Shown here one piece after another: positions 29,003-38,073 of a stretch of 64,000 nt of DNA. This DNA comes from Variovorax sp. J22G73. Its GTDB lineage: Bacteria; Pseudomonadota; Gammaproteobacteria; Burkholderiales; Burkholderiaceae_C. Each line of letters opens with the position of its first letter. Position 1 is the first letter of the stretch. Location of the stretch: assembly GCF_030317035.1 (NCBI RefSeq), contig NZ_JASZYK010000009.1, positions 186,001-250,000 of the forward strand, read 5' to 3'. The notes beneath the pieces are model-generated. The model ran no database searches. It saw nothing but the letters and a program-made list of their open reading frames with translations, and was not told the DNA's origin. A program made the translations under genes and the position numbers.

Positions 29003-29524
29003 TTGGCTACACAGTCCCCCTTCTTCGGCAAGCGTGACCGAGACACCGATTCTTTGAACTCCCGCCCCGCTCCGCTGGTCGGCGCAGGCACCAATCTCTC
29101 GGGTACCCCCGTCAATCCCTCGTCGCTCACTGCGCAGCAAGGCGGCCTGAACGCGGCAGCCGCCGCACCCGTCGCCAAGGAAGGCGGCAGCAAGCTCACC
29201 GTCGGCCCGAACATCAAGCTCAAGGGCGTGGAAATCACCGATTGCGACACGCTCGTGGTCGAAGGCCTGGTCGAAGCCACCATGGATTCGCGCCTGATGC
29301 AGATCGCCGAACAGGGCGAGTTCAAGGGCTCGGCCGAAATAGACATCGCCGAGATCCGCGGCGTGTTCGACGGCAGCCTCACCGTGCGCGAGAAGCTCGT
29401 CATTCATTCGACCGGTAAGGTCACCGGCAAGATCCGCTACGGCAAGATCGTCATCGAAGAAGGCGGCCAGCTGTCGGGCGAAATCAGCTTCGGCACCAAG
29501 CCGTCGCTGCAGGCCGCGGCCTGA
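29003..29524 (+). CDS. Bactofilin
   Basis: A 173-residue cytoskeletal polymer-forming protein of the bactofilin family. I start at the TTG at 29003 because AGGAG (28991-28995) lies seven bases before it; no ATG is available before the conserved domain. A disordered N-terminal segment (ATQSPFFGKRDRDTDSLNSR) precedes a right-handed beta-helix from about residue 60 (KLTVGPNIKLKGVEI) to the end with regular six-residue turns. Bactofilins organise cell shape, stalks or septum-linked proteins. It is divergent from the ion channel gene. Confidence 0.92.
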   Translation: MATQSPFFGKRDRDTDSLNSRPAPLVGAGTNLSGTPVNPSSLTAQQGGLNAAAAAPVAKEGGSKLTVGPNIKLKGVEITDCDTLVVEGLVEATMDSRLMQIAEQGEFKGSAEIDIAEIRGVFDGSLTVREKLVIHSTGKVTGKIRYGKIVIEEGGQLSGEISFGTKPSLQAAA

Positions 29525-29552
29525 CCCGACCCGGCTCCCGCAGCTCCGGGCT

Positions 29553-30323
29553 TCAGGGCTCGGGCGGGGTCCACCCCAGGCGCTCCAGCAAGGCACCGGC
29601 CGCGGCCGGTGCTTTTTCTTTGGCGCCATTGATGAAGTACACGAACACGTCGCGCTTCTTCGGCGACGCGGCCCAGCCCTTCGCGCGCTCGGCCCAGGTG
29701 TCGAGCGCCTTCGGCGCGTAGCCGGCCTTGAGCTTGGCGTCGGCCATCATCAGCCGCGCATAGGCCACGTCCCCTTCGGGCTCCTCGAACGACGGAAACT
29801 TGTCGGCGTCGGTGAACACCGTCGACACCTTGTGCTTCTTCGCGAGCGCCTTGTATTCGGGGGTGATGAAGCTCTCGTGGCGCACGTCCATCACGTGGCG
29901 CAACACCCGGCTGCCCTCCTTCTTCGGCAGCAGCTGCAAAAAGGCCTCGAAGTCTTCCGCGTCGAACTGCTTGGTCGGCATGAACTGCCACACGATGGGC
30001 CCCAGCTTGTCGCCGAGCTCGGCCACGCCGCTGTCGATGAAGCGCGTGATCGATTCGCCCGCGCCCGAGAGCAGCTTGCGGTTGGTGGCGAAGCGCGAGG
30101 CCTTCAGCGAGAACACGAAGTCGGCCGGCGTGTCGTCGTGCCACTTCTTGAAGGTCTCGGGCTTGAAGGTGCTGTAGTAGGTGCCGTTGACCTCGATGGC
30201 GCTGACCTTGCGGCTCGCGTAGTTCAGCTCCTTCGCGTGCGCCAGGCCCTTGGGGTAGAAGTTGTCGCGCCAGGGCTCGTAGGTCCAGCCGCCGATGCCC
30301 GCCTTGATGTTTGCCTTGCTCAC
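29553..30323 (-). CDS. DUF72 domain protein
   Basis: A 256-residue protein of the DUF72 family (TIM-barrel-like, unknown catalysis; YecE is the E. coli member). The start is the GTG at 30323, preceded by GGGAGGG at normal spacing. The motifs IKAGIGGWTYEPWRDNFYP, EVNGTYYSTFKPETFKKWHD and KASRFATNRKLL are characteristic. Its C-terminal coding region contains, on the other strand, a strong terminator for the convergent bactofilin gene. No substrate is known for the family. Confidence 0.92.
   Translation of the reverse strand: MSKANIKAGIGGWTYEPWRDNFYPKGLAHAKELNYASRKVSAIEVNGTYYSTFKPETFKKWHDDTPADFVFSLKASRFATNRKLLSGAGESITRFIDSGVAELGDKLGPIVWQFMPTKQFDAEDFEAFLQLLPKKEGSRVLRHVMDVRHESFITPEYKALAKKHKVSTVFTDADKFPSFEEPEGDVAYARLMMADAKLKAGYAPKALDTWAERAKGWAASPKKRDVFVYFINGAKEKAPAAAGALLERLGWTPPEP
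29593..29617 (+). terminator. Bactofilin terminator lying inside the DUF72 gene
   Basis: Bases 29593-29612 are a perfect 20-base palindrome (GCACCGGCC/GGCCGGTGC round CG) followed by TTTTT. As a rightward intrinsic terminator it sits 69 bp after the bactofilin stop, but entirely within the antisense 3' coding part of the DUF72 gene. Confidence 0.8.
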
Positions 30324-30423
30324 ATGGCCCTCCCGGTTTGAGATCGCCCGCACTCTACGGCTACACGCGCGCGCGTCAAGGCGCAAAATGCGTTTTTTTC
30401 GTCACCCCGCGGAGAACCCCCCG

Positions 30424-31935
30424 ATGAACGCCCCCCTGCACCGCGAAATGCCCGCCGGCACGCTCGACGCCGCACGCGCCCTCTCCGATGTCACCGCCCA
30501 ATGGGACGGCGACATCGTCAAGCAGCTCACCGACTACATCGCCATTCCGTCCAAGTCGCCCGGCTTCGACAAGGACTGGCTGGCCAACGGCTACCTGGAG
30601 ACCGTGCTGCGCAACGCCGCGGCCTGGGTCGAGGCGCAGAAGGTCGAAGGCCTGAAGCTGGAAATCGTGCGCCTCGAAGGCCGCACGCCGGTGCTGTTCT
30701 TCGAAGTGCCGGCCTCCGGCACCGCCATGGACGAGACCGTGCTGATGTACGGCCACCTCGACAAGCAACCCGAATTCACCGGCTGGCGCAACGACCTCGG
30801 CCCGTGGACGCCCAAGTACGAAAACGGCCTGCTCTATGGCCGCGGCGGCGCCGACGACGGCTACGCGGTGTATGCCAGCGTGGCCGCGCTGCAGGCGCTC
30901 AAGGCGCAGGGCGTGGCGCACCCGCGCATCGTCGGCATCATCGAGACCTGCGAGGAAAGCGGCTCCTACGACCTGCTGCCCTATGTGGACGCGCTGCGCC
31001 CGCGCCTGGGCAATGTCGAGCTGGTCATCTGCCTGGACTCCGGTGCCGGCAACTACGACCAGCTGTGGCTCACCACCTCGCTGCGCGGCATGGCCAGCGG
31101 CACGCTGAAGGTCGAGGTGCTCACCGAAGGCATCCACTCAGGCGACGCCTCGGGCCTGGTGCCTTCGAGCTTTCGCATCATGCGGCAGGTGCTCGACCGG
31201 CTCGAGGACAGCGCCACCGGCCGCCTCCTGCCCGCCAGCTTCCACTGCGAAGTGCCCGCCGACCGCCTGGCGCAGGCCAAGGCCACCGCGGCCATCCTCG
31301 GCGACGAGGTGTACAAGCGCTTTCCGTGGGCGCACTACGACTGCGGCGGCTCGACCATGTTCGCCCTGCCCACCACCACCGACCCGGTGGAAGCGCTGCT
31401 CAACCGCACCTGGAAGCCCACGCTGTCGGTGACCGGCGCCGAAGGCTTTCCGGCACTGAAGGACGCGGGCAACGTGCTGCGCCCCTACACCGCCTTCAAG
31501 CTGTCGCTGCGCCTGCCCCCGCTGGTCGACGCGGCCGAGACGGTGCAAAAGCTCAAGGCGCTGCTGGAAGACAACGCGCCCTACCAGGCCCGCGTGACCT
31601 TCGAGAGCGGCGGCGGCGCCACCGGCTGGAACGCTCCGACCATCACCCCGTGGTTCGAGGACGCGCTGAACAAGGCCTCGCGCGCGCACTTCGGCGCCTC
31701 GTGCGGCTACATCGGCCAGGGCGGCACCATTCCGCTGATGAACATGCTCAGTGCCGGCTTCCCCAAGGCGCAGATGATGGTCTGCGGCGTGCTCGGCCCG
31801 AAGAGCAACGCGCACGGCCCCAACGAGTTCCTGCACGTGCCCTACGCCAAGAAGCTGACGGCCGCCGTGGCCGAGGTGATTGCCGCGCTGCCGGTGGCGC
31901 ACAGCGCCGCCGCGGCCGAACCCGCTGCCGCTTGA
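30424..31935 (+). CDS. M20 family metallopeptidase
   Basis: A 503-residue cytosolic M20 dipeptidase/carboxypeptidase-like enzyme with no signal peptide. The zinc-site residues are visible: His111 and Asp113 (YGHLDKQ), the bridging Asp144 (GGADDG), Glu177-Glu178 (CEESGS) and a final His near the end in AHGPNEFLH. The dimerisation (lid) domain lies between about residues 225 and 400. The nearest named relatives by pattern are cytosolic non-specific dipeptidases (CNDP2-like). The 3' end overlaps the next gene as TTGA, suggesting coupling with the hydrolase that follows. Confidence 0.9.
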   Translation: MNAPLHREMPAGTLDAARALSDVTAQWDGDIVKQLTDYIAIPSKSPGFDKDWLANGYLETVLRNAAAWVEAQKVEGLKLEIVRLEGRTPVLFFEVPASGTAMDETVLMYGHLDKQPEFTGWRNDLGPWTPKYENGLLYGRGGADDGYAVYASVAALQALKAQGVAHPRIVGIIETCEESGSYDLLPYVDALRPRLGNVELVICLDSGAGNYDQLWLTTSLRGMASGTLKVEVLTEGIHSGDASGLVPSSFRIMRQVLDRLEDSATGRLLPASFHCEVPADRLAQAKATAAILGDEVYKRFPWAHYDCGGSTMFALPTTTDPVEALLNRTWKPTLSVTGAEGFPALKDAGNVLRPYTAFKLSLRLPPLVDAAETVQKLKALLEDNAPYQARVTFESGGGATGWNAPTITPWFEDALNKASRAHFGASCGYIGQGGTIPLMNMLSAGFPKAQMMVCGVLGPKSNAHGPNEFLHVPYAKKLTAAVAEVIAALPVAHSAAAAEPAAA

Positions 31936-32831
31936 GCGACCCCCTGCCCCTGCCGCAACGCGTGTCGCTGTCCACCCCGGACGGCGAGACGCTGGTGCTG
32001 CGCCGCCTGCCAGCATCGAGTGCATCGAGTGCATCGAGTGCATCGGGTGCATCGGGTGCACACAGCTCGGCCCGGGCCGTCATCGTGGTGGTCCACGGGC
32101 TCGGCGAGCACGCGGGCCGCTACCACGCGGTGGCCGAATGCCTGCACGAATGGGGCTTTGCCGTGTGGGCGCACGACCACCACGGCCATGGCGAATCCAG
32201 CGGCGCGCGCGGCGGCCTGCCCAGCGAGCTGCGGCTGGTCGACGACCTGGCGCTGGTGATCGACGATGCGCGCCGGCTGAACCCCGGCGTGCCGCTGGTG
32301 GTGCTGGGGCACAGCCTGGGCGGACTGGTCGCGGCAAGCCTGGTCGCGCGCCACGTGCGGCCGGTCGATGGGCTGGTGCTGTCGTCGCCGGGGCTCGACC
32401 CGGGCCTGAGCGGCGTGCAGAAGGCGCTGCTCGCGGTGCTGCCGCGCATTGCGCCCAACCTGCGCGTGGGCAACGGGCTGGACGACAACTACCTCTCGCA
32501 CGACCCGGCCGTGGTGCAGGCCTACCGGGACGATCCGCTCACGCACGACCGCATCGGCAGCCGGCTGGCGCGCTTCCTGGCGAGCGAAGGCGCCACGGTG
32601 CAGCAGCGCGCCGCCCACTGGCCCGTGCCGACGCTATTGCTCTACGCGGGCGACGACCACCTCGTGCGGCCCGTGGCGAGCCGGGCATTTGCCGCGGCCG
32701 CCGCGCCCAGCGGCATGGTCGAGGCGCACGGCTTCGACACGCTGTACCACGAGATCTTCAACGAGCTCGACAGCGAGCCGGTCTTCGCGGCCCTGCAGCG
32801 CTGGCTCGACGCGCGCTTTCCACCCGCCTGA
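31932..32831 (+). CDS. Alpha/beta hydrolase, monoacylglycerol lipase-like
   Basis: A 299-residue lysophospholipase/monoglyceride lipase-type enzyme. I start it at the TTG (31932) that overlaps the TGA of the M20 gene; the next candidate, GTG at 31962, would remove ten residues. The triad is visible: Ser128 in GHSLGG, Asp in AGDDHLVRP and His in FDTLYHEIF; VVVHGLGEHAGRY forms the oxyanion side. Residues 28-42 are encoded by a nine-base tandem repeat (ASSASSASSASGASG), an insertion in a surface loop. Likely substrates are mono- or lysolipids. Confidence 0.88.
   Translation: MSDPLPLPQRVSLSTPDGETLVLRRLPASSASSASSASGASGAHSSARAVIVVVHGLGEHAGRYHAVAECLHEWGFAVWAHDHHGHGESSGARGGLPSELRLVDDLALVIDDARRLNPGVPLVVLGHSLGGLVAASLVARHVRPVDGLVLSSPGLDPGLSGVQKALLAVLPRIAPNLRVGNGLDDNYLSHDPAVVQAYRDDPLTHDRIGSRLARFLASEGATVQQRAAHWPVPTLLLYAGDDHLVRPVASRAFAAAAAPSGMVEAHGFDTLYHEIFNELDSEPVFAALQRWLDARFPPA
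32013..32057 (+). repeat. Five-unit 9-bp tandem repeat inside the hydrolase gene
   Basis: Three copies of GCATCGAGT followed by two of GCATCGGGT, back to back and in frame, encode ASS-ASS-ASS-ASG-ASG. The period is a multiple of three, so copy-number changes would keep the frame. Confidence 0.9.
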
Positions 32832-32852
32832 ACGCAGGGCCGCGCCGGCGGG

Positions 32853-35800
32853 TCAGGCTGCTTCGCGGATCACGCGCTGCAGGTCGCGCTCGATCTCGCT
32901 GAAGGCGATCGGCGGCAGGTCGCCCAGCGTGCCCCTGTTTGCTTGAATGGTGTCGGTGGCCTGTGTGGCCCGGGCGGAATCCGTGCCGTCCAGCGCCACC
33001 GCGCGCACCGTCTGCAGCGCCTTGCCGTCGGGCACGTCCTGCACGAACCAGCCCTCTTCCAGCTGCACGCACAGCCGCCGCCCGCCGGGCAGCGCCTTGT
33101 TGAAGCTGTCGACCATGCCGCCCTCGCCCACCTCGCGCAGCCAGCCGCGCGACTCCAGCCCCATGAGAGCGGCGTTCGACACCTGCCGGCCCGCCCACTG
33201 CGGGAGCTCGCGGCGCATGCGCAGCGAGGGGTCGAGCGCGAAGGTCTGGCGCGTCAGCTGCTCGAAGGGCTGCATGATTTCGTAGTCGGCCAGCACCGCG
33301 CTCCAGGCGGCGGCCAGCGCTGGGTCTTTCGCGGCCAGCTCCAGCGGATGCGGCAAGCCGATGCGCGCGCCCTCGGGCAGCTTCACCGGGTCGTCCTGCA
33401 GGTCGCTCAGCTCGCCCTCGGCGCTCACGCGGAACGTGCCTTCGAGCCGGTTCGACGCGTCGAACAGCCCCCACACCAGCGGCCGGCTGAACACGCGCAG
33501 CACCGGGTGGTTCGCGAAGAAGGGCATGAACTCGTCTGCGCTCCAGCGGCGCTGCGCGCACATCGCCGCCTCGAGCCGAAGCAGCTGCGTGGTGGCGACG
33601 GTCTTGGCCAGCTTGCGCAGCTCCTTCAGCTGCGTGGTCGCGGCGGCGGCCTTGCCGGGCTCGTCGTTCGCGCCGGGCTTGGGCAGGGTCTTCAGCGCCT
33701 TGCCGCGGGCGTCGTGCACCACGGGCTGGAAGTGGTCGTCCATGCGCACTTCGAAAGTGCGCGGGCCGAAGTCGAGCGTGAGCCGCGCGCGCGCGTCCAG
33801 GCCCAGGTCGGGCACGGTGCGGTCGGCCAGCTGGTCGAGGCTCAGGCCGCGCTGCTCGGCCACCTCGCCCAGCATGCGGTCGGCGCGGGTGCGCAGGTCG
33901 TCGTAGCGAGTCTGGCGCGCCAGCTCGGCCAGGTGCATGAGCGCGGCGTCGCTGCCGATGTCGCCCAGCATCGCCATGGCGTCGTAGGCGCGCACGCGGT
34001 CGAGCGCGGCGCGCCACTGGCGCAGCAGGCCGTAGAGCTGGCGGGCCGTTTCGTCGTCGCCCAGGCGGCCCTGCAGCGCGAACATCCAGCGCTCCTTGCT
34101 CGGGCGGCCGTTGCCGATCCACCAGGCCAGCAGGGCGCGGCCGAAGCGCGCGAGCGAATCGGGCGCCAGCGCGTCCAGCAGCGCGGGCAGCCCCGGGTAG
34201 GGGGCGTCGGGCTTGCCGAGCATCATCGCCATCAGCACGTCGGGCACGCAGGCCTGCGGCAGCGCGTGGCCGCTGTTCTTCAGCAGCAGGCGGGGCAGCG
34301 CCGCGAGCGGCAGGGTCTTGGGCAGCGCCGGCAGCTCGTCGGGCAGCAGCTCTTCGGGGGCGATGGCCAGCAGCGTGGCAACCGCGGCCGCGGCCTCGCT
34401 GCCGTAGGCTTCGGCCTGGCGGTGCACGGCATCGGTGTTGCCTTCGGCGTGCAGCCAGCGCAGCGCGGCTTGCGCCGCCTCGTGCGCCGGGCCGGGCTCG
34501 CCCAGCGCCGCGGGAATGAGCCCGCGCGCCGCGGTGTCGGGGTAGCGGGCCAGCCATGCGGCGGCCTCGCGCCGCACCCAGCGGTTGGTGTGGAAGCCCC
34601 TGGCGATCCAGCCGGCCAGCGGGTCCCATTCGATGGCCGAGGCCAGCTCGAACATGGCGCGCGCGCCGTGCTTGAGGTAGTGCGGCAAGGCCGGCAGCGC
34701 GGCGGTGCCGAAGTGATGCAGCACCGGGCGGATGCGCGACGCGTCGCTCAGCGCGTGCAGCAGCGCCGGCCCCTGCGTGAACACCGCCATGGCCAGCTGC
34801 GCCGGCAGCTGCCAGATGTAGTCGGCGGTCGACCAGGCCGTGCCGGGCGGGTCGCCGAAGTCGTCCGGCTGCATGTCGGCACCATTGGCGCCGTCGGCGA
34901 TGTCGTCGATGCGCTCGGGCCGCACGCCGAGCATCCACAGGGCCTTGCGCACGCGGGCGCCATCGCCCTGTGCATCGCGGACAGCCTCTGGCGCCTTCGG
35001 CTCATTGCGCGCGAAATTCTTCACCTGCTCGTCGGAGCGCGCGCGCAGCGCCCGCACTTCCTGCGCCAGCCAGTCGTCCGACGCGTCGCCGGTGGCCTGC
35101 TGGTACTGCGGCGGCGGCAGGCCGGCCCAGTGCAGCGCGGCGGTCGCGGGCAGCGGCTGCAGGGCCAGCGTGGGAACCACCGGCAACGCCTGCCGGTTCT
35201 TCCACGGCGGGCGGCGCAGCAGCGCGGGCCAGGCTTCGGGGGCGGCGTCGGTCACGCCGTCGGCGCTGTCTTCCTGCAGGCGCGCGAGCGTCTTGCGCTG
35301 GCTGTCGTCGCAGGCTGCTTCCAACGGCGCTTGCCAGTCGGGATTGGCGGCCAGCAGCTCCAGCACGAGCGCGGCACCGGCCTGGTGGCGCGCCGGGTTG
35401 GCCGAGAGCAGTTCGCGCAGCACGAACAGCGGCCAGCGCGCGGCCTGCTTGGCCAGCGCGGTCTTGCAGTCGATCTGCTTGACCTGCGTCACGAAGAAGC
35501 GCACGACCGCCGCGTCGTGGATGGCCAGCAGGTCGGTCACGGCCTCCTTGTGCGGCGAGGGCTCGAAGAACAGCTCGGCCGCTGCGGCGCCATGCATCTC
35601 GAGCATGCGCAGCCGCGCGGCGCGGGGCGGGTAGAAGCTGGCGCGGTGGCGGCGGTAGAAGTCGAGGCTGTCGGCCAGGCTGCGCTCGGTGGACAGCAGC
35701 CCGCCGCAATGGCCGCAGGCCCGGTCGTTGAAGCGCGCGAGCGACTCGCGCATGCCCTTGGTCCAGCGCACGCTGCCATCGGGCTGTGCATGCAGGCCGC

Positions 35801-35885
35801 TCTTGCCTTCACTGCCTGCCTTGCCTTCGGTGCTTTCAGTGCCTTCAGTGCCTGTCCCTGCCTTCGATTTGCGACCCACCGCCAT
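32853..35885 (-). CDS. DUF4132 domain protein (MolR-like)
   Basis: A 1,010-residue cytosolic protein of the DUF4132 family. I start at ATG 35885 (MAVGRKSKAG), which has GGGAGG just upstream; the open frame begins 14 codons earlier. The N-terminus has a Gly/Ser/Thr/Glu repeat-like stretch (GTEGTESTEGKAGSEGK) and CGHCGG near residue 58, possibly a metal knuckle. Helical repeats fill the middle, and the DUF4132 block lies about residues 680-880 (LDARARLTLDFGPRTFEVRM and following). E. coli MolR belongs here; the biochemical role is not established. Confidence 0.85.
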   Translation of the reverse strand: MAVGRKSKAGTGTEGTESTEGKAGSEGKSGLHAQPDGSVRWTKGMRESLARFNDRACGHCGGLLSTERSLADSLDFYRRHRASFYPPRAARLRMLEMHGAAAAELFFEPSPHKEAVTDLLAIHDAAVVRFFVTQVKQIDCKTALAKQAARWPLFVLRELLSANPARHQAGAALVLELLAANPDWQAPLEAACDDSQRKTLARLQEDSADGVTDAAPEAWPALLRRPPWKNRQALPVVPTLALQPLPATAALHWAGLPPPQYQQATGDASDDWLAQEVRALRARSDEQVKNFARNEPKAPEAVRDAQGDGARVRKALWMLGVRPERIDDIADGANGADMQPDDFGDPPGTAWSTADYIWQLPAQLAMAVFTQGPALLHALSDASRIRPVLHHFGTAALPALPHYLKHGARAMFELASAIEWDPLAGWIARGFHTNRWVRREAAAWLARYPDTAARGLIPAALGEPGPAHEAAQAALRWLHAEGNTDAVHRQAEAYGSEAAAAVATLLAIAPEELLPDELPALPKTLPLAALPRLLLKNSGHALPQACVPDVLMAMMLGKPDAPYPGLPALLDALAPDSLARFGRALLAWWIGNGRPSKERWMFALQGRLGDDETARQLYGLLRQWRAALDRVRAYDAMAMLGDIGSDAALMHLAELARQTRYDDLRTRADRMLGEVAEQRGLSLDQLADRTVPDLGLDARARLTLDFGPRTFEVRMDDHFQPVVHDARGKALKTLPKPGANDEPGKAAAATTQLKELRKLAKTVATTQLLRLEAAMCAQRRWSADEFMPFFANHPVLRVFSRPLVWGLFDASNRLEGTFRVSAEGELSDLQDDPVKLPEGARIGLPHPLELAAKDPALAAAWSAVLADYEIMQPFEQLTRQTFALDPSLRMRRELPQWAGRQVSNAALMGLESRGWLREVGEGGMVDSFNKALPGGRRLCVQLEEGWFVQDVPDGKALQTVRAVALDGTDSARATQATDTIQANRGTLGDLPPIAFSEIERDLQRVIREAA

Positions 35886-35939
35886 GCCATCCTCCCTCGA
35901 ACTGATGCGAGCGGCATTGTCGGCCAAGGCCGCGCGGGC

Positions 35940-35964
35940 AAAAAAAAGCGCCCTCGCGGGCGCT
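35940..35964 (-). terminator. Intrinsic terminator of the YidB-like gene
   Basis: On the minus strand AGCGCCC-loop-GGGCGCT (35947-35964) is followed by a run of about eight T (35947-35940). It lies 27 bp after the stop of the YidB-like gene and before the DUF4132 start. Confidence 0.85.
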
Positions 35965-35990
35965 CGAATCCTGGAGAGAGGCGTCAGCCT

Positions 35991-36458
35991 TCAGGGTTGC
36001 TTGCCCTGGAGCAGCCCGCTGAGCGAACCCAGCAGGTCTTCATGGTTGCCCAGGCCCTGCTCCGGCACCTTGCCGTGCGGTGTGAGCTGGTCGATGAGCG
36101 CGGGCAGCATGGTCGCGAGCATCGGCAGCAGCGTTTGCGCATTGATGCCCAGCTTGGACGCGATGGCGGCAATGGTGTCGCCGCCCAGCGCGTTCTGCAG
36201 CTGGTCGCCCGAGACCGGCTGGTTCTCGCCCTTGCCGATCCACGAGTTGATGACGCTGCCCAGGCCGGCCTGCTCGAACTTCGAGACCAGCCCGCCCAGG
36301 CCACCCTGCGCGCCATTGTTCGCAAGCAGGCCGCCCAGCGCCCCTGCGATGCCGCCGAGATCGCCCAACCCACCGAGGCCGCCGAGGCCTCCGCCTTGGG
36401 GCTGCTGCTGTGCAGCGCCTCCCAGCACTTGACCGAGTACCGAATCGAGCAATCCCAT
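35991..36458 (-). CDS. YidB-like protein (DUF937)
   Basis: A 155-residue protein starting MGLLDSVLGQVLGGAAQQQ at 36458, followed by a glycine-rich stretch (GGLGGLGGLGDLGG) and a helical DUF937 region (ALGGDTIAAIASKLGINAQTL and MLATMLPALIDQLTPHGKVP). This resembles YidB of E. coli, whose function is unknown. There is no signal peptide. A terminator follows directly, so it forms its own transcript. Confidence 0.85.
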   Translation of the reverse strand: MGLLDSVLGQVLGGAAQQQPQGGGLGGLGGLGDLGGIAGALGGLLANNGAQGGLGGLVSKFEQAGLGSVINSWIGKGENQPVSGDQLQNALGGDTIAAIASKLGINAQTLLPMLATMLPALIDQLTPHGKVPEQGLGNHEDLLGSLSGLLQGKQP

Positions 36459-36559
36459 GGCCGTTTCCTTGGTGTGTGACAGAACCGCCAACATTGTTAA
36501 ATGCGGCGGCGCTTAAGTGGAAAGTTGCACAGGCACTTTCGAACCGGCAACGTGACAAA

Positions 36560-37927
36560 TTACTTGGTACGCGCCACGCGTTTGGGCAGCAGTGCGGGGC
36601 TGATGCCCTGCACGCCCACCAACCCGAGCACTGTCACCAGCGAATTCTGCGCGCCTTTCCAGGCGTCTGTCACGTCGATGGACTCGGCCAGCGAATGGAA
36701 TCCCGAGCCCTTGCCGCCGCCGCCGACGATGATGGCCGGAATGCCCAGCGAGATCGGCACGTTGGCGTCGGTGCTGCCGCCGCGCAGCATCGTCTTGTGG
36801 CCGAAGGCCGCGTTCGATCGCGTGGCGGCCTCGACGATCACCGAGTCGGGCGGCGTGCGGCCGCCGGGCCGGTCGCCGATGAGGCGGGTGCTGGCGCTCA
36901 GCGAATTCACGTTCCAGCGCCTGTTTTCCTCGGCCACCGCCTCGTCGATGGCGGCCAGGATCTTCTTTTCGGTGTCCAGCAGCGCGCCCATGTCGTCCGA
37001 GCGGATGTCGATGGCCATGCGCGCGTCCGGCGCGATGGTGTTGACCGAGGTGCCGCCGCCCACGGTGCCGACGGTGAACGTCGTCTTGGGGAAGCTCGGC
37101 GTGCGCACGTCGGCGATCTTGGCGATGGCGCGGCCCATGCCGTGGATGGCGCTGGGCACCAGGCCGAAAGCGCCGAAGCTGTGGCCGCCCGGGCCCTGGA
37201 ATGTGACCTCGTAGCGGTGGCTCGCGGTGCCCAGCACCAGCACCGCGCCCGGCGGCGAGGGCTCCAGCCCGACCATGCCGTCGATGTCGAGGTGGTCCCT
37301 GAAGATCGCCTTCATGCCGCGCAGGTTGCCCAGCTCTTCCTCGCCCACGTTGGCCACGAACAGCAGGTCGCCCACGGTCTGCACCTTGTTGTCGTTCAAG
37401 ACCTTGAGCCACGACAGCAGCACCGACAGACCGCGCGTGTCGTCGCCGATGCCGGGGGCGTACAGGCGGCCGTCGCGCTCCTTCACCTTCACGTCGGTGC
37501 CGGCGGGGAACACGGTGTCGAGGTGGGCCGACACGAGCAGCCGGGGCCCGTTGCCCGTGCCCTTGCGCAGGCCGACCACGTTGCCTTCGGCATCGATCTT
37601 CGCGTGGCCCAGGCCGAGCGCCTTCATGCGGGCGAGAAAGGCCTCGGCGCGCTTGTGCTCCTTGAAGGGGGGCGCCTCGATCTCGGTGAGCATCTTCAGG
37701 TCTTCCACCGAGCGCTCGTGGTCGGCCTTGACCGCTTCGAGCAGCTTCTGGATGGCTGGCGAGGCCATCAGCTGCGTGTAGGCCTTGTCGACTTCAGGGC
37801 TGACTTGCGTGGGCGTGGGGGCGACAGCGGGACTTTGCGCCAGCGCGGCAGGGGCCGCGCACAGCATCGACAGAACGAAAGGGGCGAGGCAGGGGGCAAG
37901 GCGCAAAGCGCCCGGCAGGCGGGACAT
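36560..37927 (-). CDS. Exported M20-family peptidase
   Basis: A 455-residue secreted M20/M25/M40 metallopeptidase, resembling tripeptide aminopeptidase and carboxypeptidase G2-like enzymes. The start at 37927 (MSRLPGALRLAPCLAPFVL) gives a signal peptide ending near AALAQ; the upstream in-frame stretch is not signal-like. Metal and catalytic motifs are SAHLDTVFP, PGIGDDTRG, GEEELGN, VGLEPSP and SGFHSLAES, all present. Together with the cytosolic M20 gene at 30424 it gives the segment two peptidases in different compartments; they are not close paralogs. Confidence 0.88.
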   Translation of the reverse strand: MSRLPGALRLAPCLAPFVLSMLCAAPAALAQSPAVAPTPTQVSPEVDKAYTQLMASPAIQKLLEAVKADHERSVEDLKMLTEIEAPPFKEHKRAEAFLARMKALGLGHAKIDAEGNVVGLRKGTGNGPRLLVSAHLDTVFPAGTDVKVKERDGRLYAPGIGDDTRGLSVLLSWLKVLNDNKVQTVGDLLFVANVGEEELGNLRGMKAIFRDHLDIDGMVGLEPSPPGAVLVLGTASHRYEVTFQGPGGHSFGAFGLVPSAIHGMGRAIAKIADVRTPSFPKTTFTVGTVGGGTSVNTIAPDARMAIDIRSDDMGALLDTEKKILAAIDEAVAEENRRWNVNSLSASTRLIGDRPGGRTPPDSVIVEAATRSNAAFGHKTMLRGGSTDANVPISLGIPAIIVGGGGKGSGFHSLAESIDVTDAWKGAQNSLVTVLGLVGVQGISPALLPKRVARTK

Positions 37928-38073
37928 GGGGCAAAAGTCCTTCTTTTGTTTTAAAGAGGTAACGATTGTTTCCCAAGCCTTCGGCGCGCGCGTTGCGGAA
38001 AACACTCGTTTTTCGCCCTCTGTTCGGCGCTTGGGCTGCGCCTGGGCCGCTGGCCCCGCAAGTCGCAAGCGGC

